DNA of 9,825 nucleotides from Cloacimonetes bacterium UBA5456. Lineage in GTDB: Bacteria > Cloacimonadota > Cloacimonadia > Cloacimonadales > Cloacimonadaceae. The position numbers and the translations under genes are program-made. The notes below the pieces were generated by a model. The model ran no database searches. It was not told the origin of the DNA and was given only the letters and a program-made list of their open reading frames with translations. Positions 7,476 to 9,825 of this stretch are shown here, in pieces. The DNA lies in assembly GCA_002427325.1 (NCBI GenBank), contig DIQS01000070.1, positions 29,968 to 39,792 of the forward strand, written 5' to 3'. Numbering within the stretch: position 1 is the first letter of the stretch; each line of letters starts with the position of its first letter.

Positions 7476-8797
7476 TGTCTCTTCTCAAAGATTGCTAAAG
7501 TCTCTGTGTGCCAAGTGTTTGGGAACATATCGAAGCCTTTGATCTTGGTCAATTGATAGTTCCCGTTTTTAAGTAATATATCCATATCTCGCTTGAGATT
7601 CGGCAGTGAGCAACTTAGGTACAGTATCTTCTCTATCTTGCTCTCGCATATAGCGTTTAGCACCTCTTTTTTCACTCCGCCTCGGGGAGGATCGAGGATA
7701 AGTGTGTTTGGCATAAACTCACTATTGACCTTTTCAAAGAGTGTCTCAAAGAGACCCGCCTCAAATCTGGCATTTGTGATGCCATTCTCTCTTGCAGTGA
7801 TACGCGCATCTTCAATTGCCGCAGGGAGTTCCTCTATTCCAAAAACAGAATGAGCTCTGGCGGCAAGACTCAGCCCGATCGCACCGATGCCACAAAATGC
7901 GTCTAATACTCTATCGTTTTGTTCGATCTCTTGCGCCATGAAATTCAGGATCTTACGCATTGTTCCGCCATTGATCTGCCAGAAACTCTGATAATTCAGG
8001 CGAACGCGCAAGCCTTGCAATTCATCTTGCAGATAGTCACGTCCAAAGAGGAGCTTATCTTCTTGCCCGAGAATGACATTGCTTCGCTCACGATTGATGT
8101 TTTGCACCACCCCAACAATCTGGGGAAAGCTCTTTGTGATGCCTTCAGCAATGGTTTTTGAAAAGGGTAGTTTGGCAGACTTCGTGACAAGAATTAAGAG
8201 GATTTCGCTAAGTTCATGATTTGCTCTAAGCCCGATGTGGCGCAGGTTTCCCTTGTGCGAGAGCTCGTCATAACTCTCGACGCCCGCTTTATTTAGAAGC
8301 TTTTCCAACTCTTTGAGAATGAGGTCAAAAAGCTCGGGCTGATTGAGACATGTCTCGTGTGTGACGATCTCGTGTGAATAAGGCGCAAATATGCCATAAC
8401 CCTCTCTGCCATAAGGCATAAAGACCTTGTTTCTATATCCTGTTTGAGATGGAGATGCCTCGAATTCCAATATCTTATCTTGATGCTCATGAAAGAGTTC
8501 ACAAGTGAGCATATCTTTATATTCCAATTGCTTAGGATAGCTTGCCATTAGCCAATCACAGCCTCCGCAAGCGGGATTTTTGTCAAAGGCATCGCAGAGC
8601 ACAGAAACGTGCCCCTCACCACGCGAATGATAGTGTAGCGCACGTGCAAAGGCGTGGTCTTTCTTCATGTGCGTAATTTCTGCTCTAACCACGTCTCCCA
8701 CAAGGCATTGCGGGATGAATATAGCTCTGCCACCGTGGAAAGCTATTCCCTTCCCGCCCATTGCGATCTTTTCTATCCTAAGTTCTTCTATTGTCAT
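7472..8797 (-). CDS. TrmA/RlmD-family SAM-dependent RNA (uracil-5-)-methyltransferase, Fe-S type
   Basis: This enzyme makes 5-methyluridine in RNA from S-adenosylmethionine, probably in 23S rRNA (RlmD-like, U1939). With the ATG at 8797 it has 441 residues. An N-terminal TRAM-like domain (1-60) is followed by cysteines C68, C77, C80 and C150, the arrangement of the [4Fe-4S] cluster in RlmD. Then come the SAM-binding motif LDAFCGIGAIGLSLA (298-312), LDPPRGG (368-374), the catalytic cysteine in YLSCSLPNLKRD (C396) and the general base Glu in NTWHTETLAIF (E432). A GTG at 8800 is also possible and would give a 4-base overlap with htpX; the ATG gives a TGATG junction. Either way translation is coupled to htpX, and no clear Shine-Dalgarno is seen. 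Because TrmFO in the same window should account for tRNA U54, a 23S rRNA target is more likely than a TrmA role. The exact site, RlmD-like or RlmCD-like, is not decidable from sequence alone. Confidence 0.9.
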   Translation of the reverse strand: MTIEELRIEKIAMGGKGIAFHGGRAIFIPQCLVGDVVRAEITHMKKDHAFARALHYHSRGEGHVSVLCDAFDKNPACGGCDWLMASYPKQLEYKDMLTCELFHEHQDKILEFEASPSQTGYRNKVFMPYGREGYGIFAPYSHEIVTHETCLNQPELFDLILKELEKLLNKAGVESYDELSHKGNLRHIGLRANHELSEILLILVTKSAKLPFSKTIAEGITKSFPQIVGVVQNINRERSNVILGQEDKLLFGRDYLQDELQGLRVRLNYQSFWQINGGTMRKILNFMAQEIEQNDRVLDAFCGIGAIGLSLAARAHSVFGIEELPAAIEDARITARENGITNARFEAGLFETLFEKVNSEFMPNTLILDPPRGGVKKEVLNAICESKIEKILYLSCSLPNLKRDMDILLKNGNYQLTKIKGFDMFPNTWHTETLAIFEKRQ

Positions 8798-9666
8798 CAC
8801 ATGCGACTAAGTCTGTCAATCCTATCAGCCATTGGTGGATGAGTTGCAAAAAGCGACATCTTTTTCTTGTTGTTTATCTTAGCCAAGGCAAAGCTATCTT
8901 GTTTGTCTGAAGGGAAATAGTGTTCTTCGATTGCACTTAGAGCCGCAATCATATCTTTGGGACCGGTCAGTTCGGCAGCTCCACGATCCGCACGATATTC
9001 TCGGTGACGTGAATATGCCGATGCGGGGATCATGGCAAGCAACATCAAAACATTTTGTAAGATGTTGATAACTATGTAATAACCGAAGTATCCGAGTCCG
9101 CCGCGACCCTTGTTGTCTCGCATTGCACCATCCAAGACAGCGGCGATGATGCGTGCGGCAAACATCACGAAGGTGTTTATCAGCCCCATCACGAGAGTCA
9201 TGGACACCATATCTCCCTCTGTGATGTGGGTGAGTTCATGCGCTGCAACAGCGGCTATCTCATCGTCGCTCAAGTGGTTAAACATCTCGCTCGAAAAGGC
9301 GATCAGCGAGTTTCTAACGGATGGTCCGGTGGCAAAAGCGTTCACATCTTTGGAGGGATAGACTCCCACTTCCGGCATGGGAACGCGGCGCAAATCAGCC
9401 ATTTTTCCGATCGATTCATAGAGATTTCTCAAGCGCGGATCAGGGCTTTCGGAGTTTATTAACTGTATTTTATATGAGCTTTTTGCGATGGTTTTGCTGA
9501 GTGCAAGCGAGATCAAAGAGCCTGCAAAACCGAAGATTAGGCACATCAACAATAGTCCTGATACGCTCTCAAGCGGTATCTGAAAGAGCGCTAAAACGGC
9601 GGAAATCATCGCCGTCACAAGTAGGTTCAACATCAAATAGAACCCAAAGCGTTTGATTCCTTTCAT
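8797..9666 (-). CDS. htpX: HtpX, M48 family membrane zinc metalloprotease
   Basis: HtpX is an inner-membrane protease with a cytoplasmic active site that takes part in quality control of membrane proteins. The 289-residue product is close to the 293 residues of the E. coli protein. Two N-terminal helices (about 9-29 and 36-57) are followed by NAFATGPS (109-116) and the zinc-binding AAHELTHITEGD (141-152, HExxH at 143-147). Two more helices come next (about 155-178 and 193-215). EYRADRGAAEL (223-233) supplies the third zinc ligand, E223. The C-terminus has FATHPPMADRIDRL (273-286). GGAGG lies 4 bases before the ATG. It is the first gene of the run, with a candidate promoter just upstream, and its TGA overlaps the start of the methyltransferase gene. 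In other bacteria htpX is often under envelope-stress or heat control; no recognisable operator for that is visible here. Confidence 0.96.
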   Translation of the reverse strand: MKGIKRFGFYLMLNLLVTAMISAVLALFQIPLESVSGLLLMCLIFGFAGSLISLALSKTIAKSSYKIQLINSESPDPRLRNLYESIGKMADLRRVPMPEVGVYPSKDVNAFATGPSVRNSLIAFSSEMFNHLSDDEIAAVAAHELTHITEGDMVSMTLVMGLINTFVMFAARIIAAVLDGAMRDNKGRGGLGYFGYYIVINILQNVLMLLAMIPASAYSRHREYRADRGAAELTGPKDMIAALSAIEEHYFPSDKQDSFALAKINNKKKMSLFATHPPMADRIDRLSRM

Positions 9667-9670
9667 CTTT

Positions 9671-9675
9671 CCTCC
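9671..9675 (-). promoter_or_regulatory. Ribosome binding site of htpX
   Basis: GGAGG on the minus strand ends 4 bases before the htpX ATG. It is the strongest Shine-Dalgarno in the window, as expected for the first gene of an operon. Confidence 0.75.
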
Positions 9676-9693
9676 AATATTTATCTAAAATAC

Positions 9694-9721
9694 AAGATAT
9701 TAGTATGGGCTTTACTGGCAA
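9694..9721 (-). promoter_or_regulatory. Candidate promoter of the htpX operon
   Basis: On the minus strand a -35-like TTGCCA (9716-9721, 5 of 6 to TTGACA) and a -10-like TATCTT (9694-9699, 4 of 6 to TATAAT) are separated by 16 bases. Transcription would start near 9687, giving a leader of about 20 bases that carries the GGAGG. The match is moderate, and the consensus in this phylum may differ. TATCTTG also resembles the Bacteroidota TAnnTTTG box, though one T short. The position is convincing; the exact boxes are less so. Confidence 0.4.
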
Positions 9722-9743
9722 GACTTATTTTGCTTTGCGGAAG

Positions 9744-9780
9744 TTTTTAGACAGTTTTTTGGCTTTTTTCGCCCTTTTTT
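9744..9780. promoter_or_regulatory. Phased A-tracts upstream of the htpX promoter
   Basis: Four T-runs on the plus strand (A-runs on the minus strand) lie at 9744-9748, 9755-9760, 9764-9769 and 9775-9780. Their centres are about 11.5, 9 and 11 bases apart, a mean near 10.5, which is one helical turn. Such phasing makes intrinsically curved DNA and can act as an UP-like activator or a nucleoid-protein site. They sit roughly 23-59 bases beyond the -35-like box. The runs are seen directly; bending and activation are inference. Confidence 0.45.
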
Positions 9781-9813
9781 GAGTAGCTTTCTTATGCCTT
9801 TCTTAGAGGGTTC

Positions 9814-9825
9814 TGGTCATGATAT
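9814..9825 (+). repeat. Right copy of 12-base direct repeat at window ends
   Basis: This is identical to bases 7-18. It is the last sequence in the window, so any extension of the repeat to the right is not visible. Confidence 0.5.

Noticed and set aside
9761..9773. GGC-GCC hairpin with a T-rich loop as a terminator for a gene beyond the right edge
   Set aside because: The stem is only 3 base pairs, and the T-runs are better explained as phased A-tracts upstream of the htpX promoter.

Overview
The window carries nine complete protein genes, all on the minus strand, covering about 97% of the sequence. Most neighbours overlap by a few bases or are a few bases apart. No tRNA, rRNA, CRISPR array, transposase or phage gene was seen. 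The organism is a diderm (double-membrane) bacterium: there is a periplasmic adaptor with an N-terminal membrane anchor, and a lipoprotein with a canonical lipobox. Base composition is moderate, roughly 45-50% G+C by eye. Folate-dependent TrmFO together with a GldA/GldF/GldG-like ABC system plus a DUF4340 protein would fit the FCB group (for example Cloacimonadota) or a related phylum. This placement is inference from gene content and is low confidence.

Read in the direction of transcription, from high to low coordinates, there are two blocks. The upstream block is htpX (membrane zinc protease), a TrmA/RlmD-type SAM-dependent uracil-C5 RNA methyltransferase and a small lipoprotein, chained by 1-4 base overlaps. 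A candidate promoter lies ahead of htpX, with four A-tracts at about helical spacing upstream of it. After a 78-base gap with a weaker candidate promoter comes the second block. It holds a MacA/HlyD-like periplasmic adaptor, an ABC ATPase with a very acidic C-terminal tail, an ABC-2 permease of the GldF type, a GldG-like auxiliary protein, a DUF4340 membrane-anchored protein, and trmFO last.

The second block reads as one envelope machine. The ATPase and the six-helix permease form the core. The GldG-like and DUF4340 proteins are large membrane-anchored domains on the outer face of the inner membrane. The adaptor could extend the complex towards the outer membrane. The substrate cannot be read from the sequence. 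Adaptors of this type are usually paired with MacB-type (FtsX-fold) or RND pumps, so the pairing with a Gld-type transporter is the most interesting point in the window. The two RNA-modifying genes make the same base, 5-methyluridine, by two different chemistries. TrmFO presumably serves tRNA position 54 and the SAM enzyme 23S rRNA.

The two ends of the window share an identical 12-base sequence in the same orientation, and the left copy sits in a degenerate 11-base periodic stretch. This suggests that a dispersed intergenic repeat flanks the cluster.
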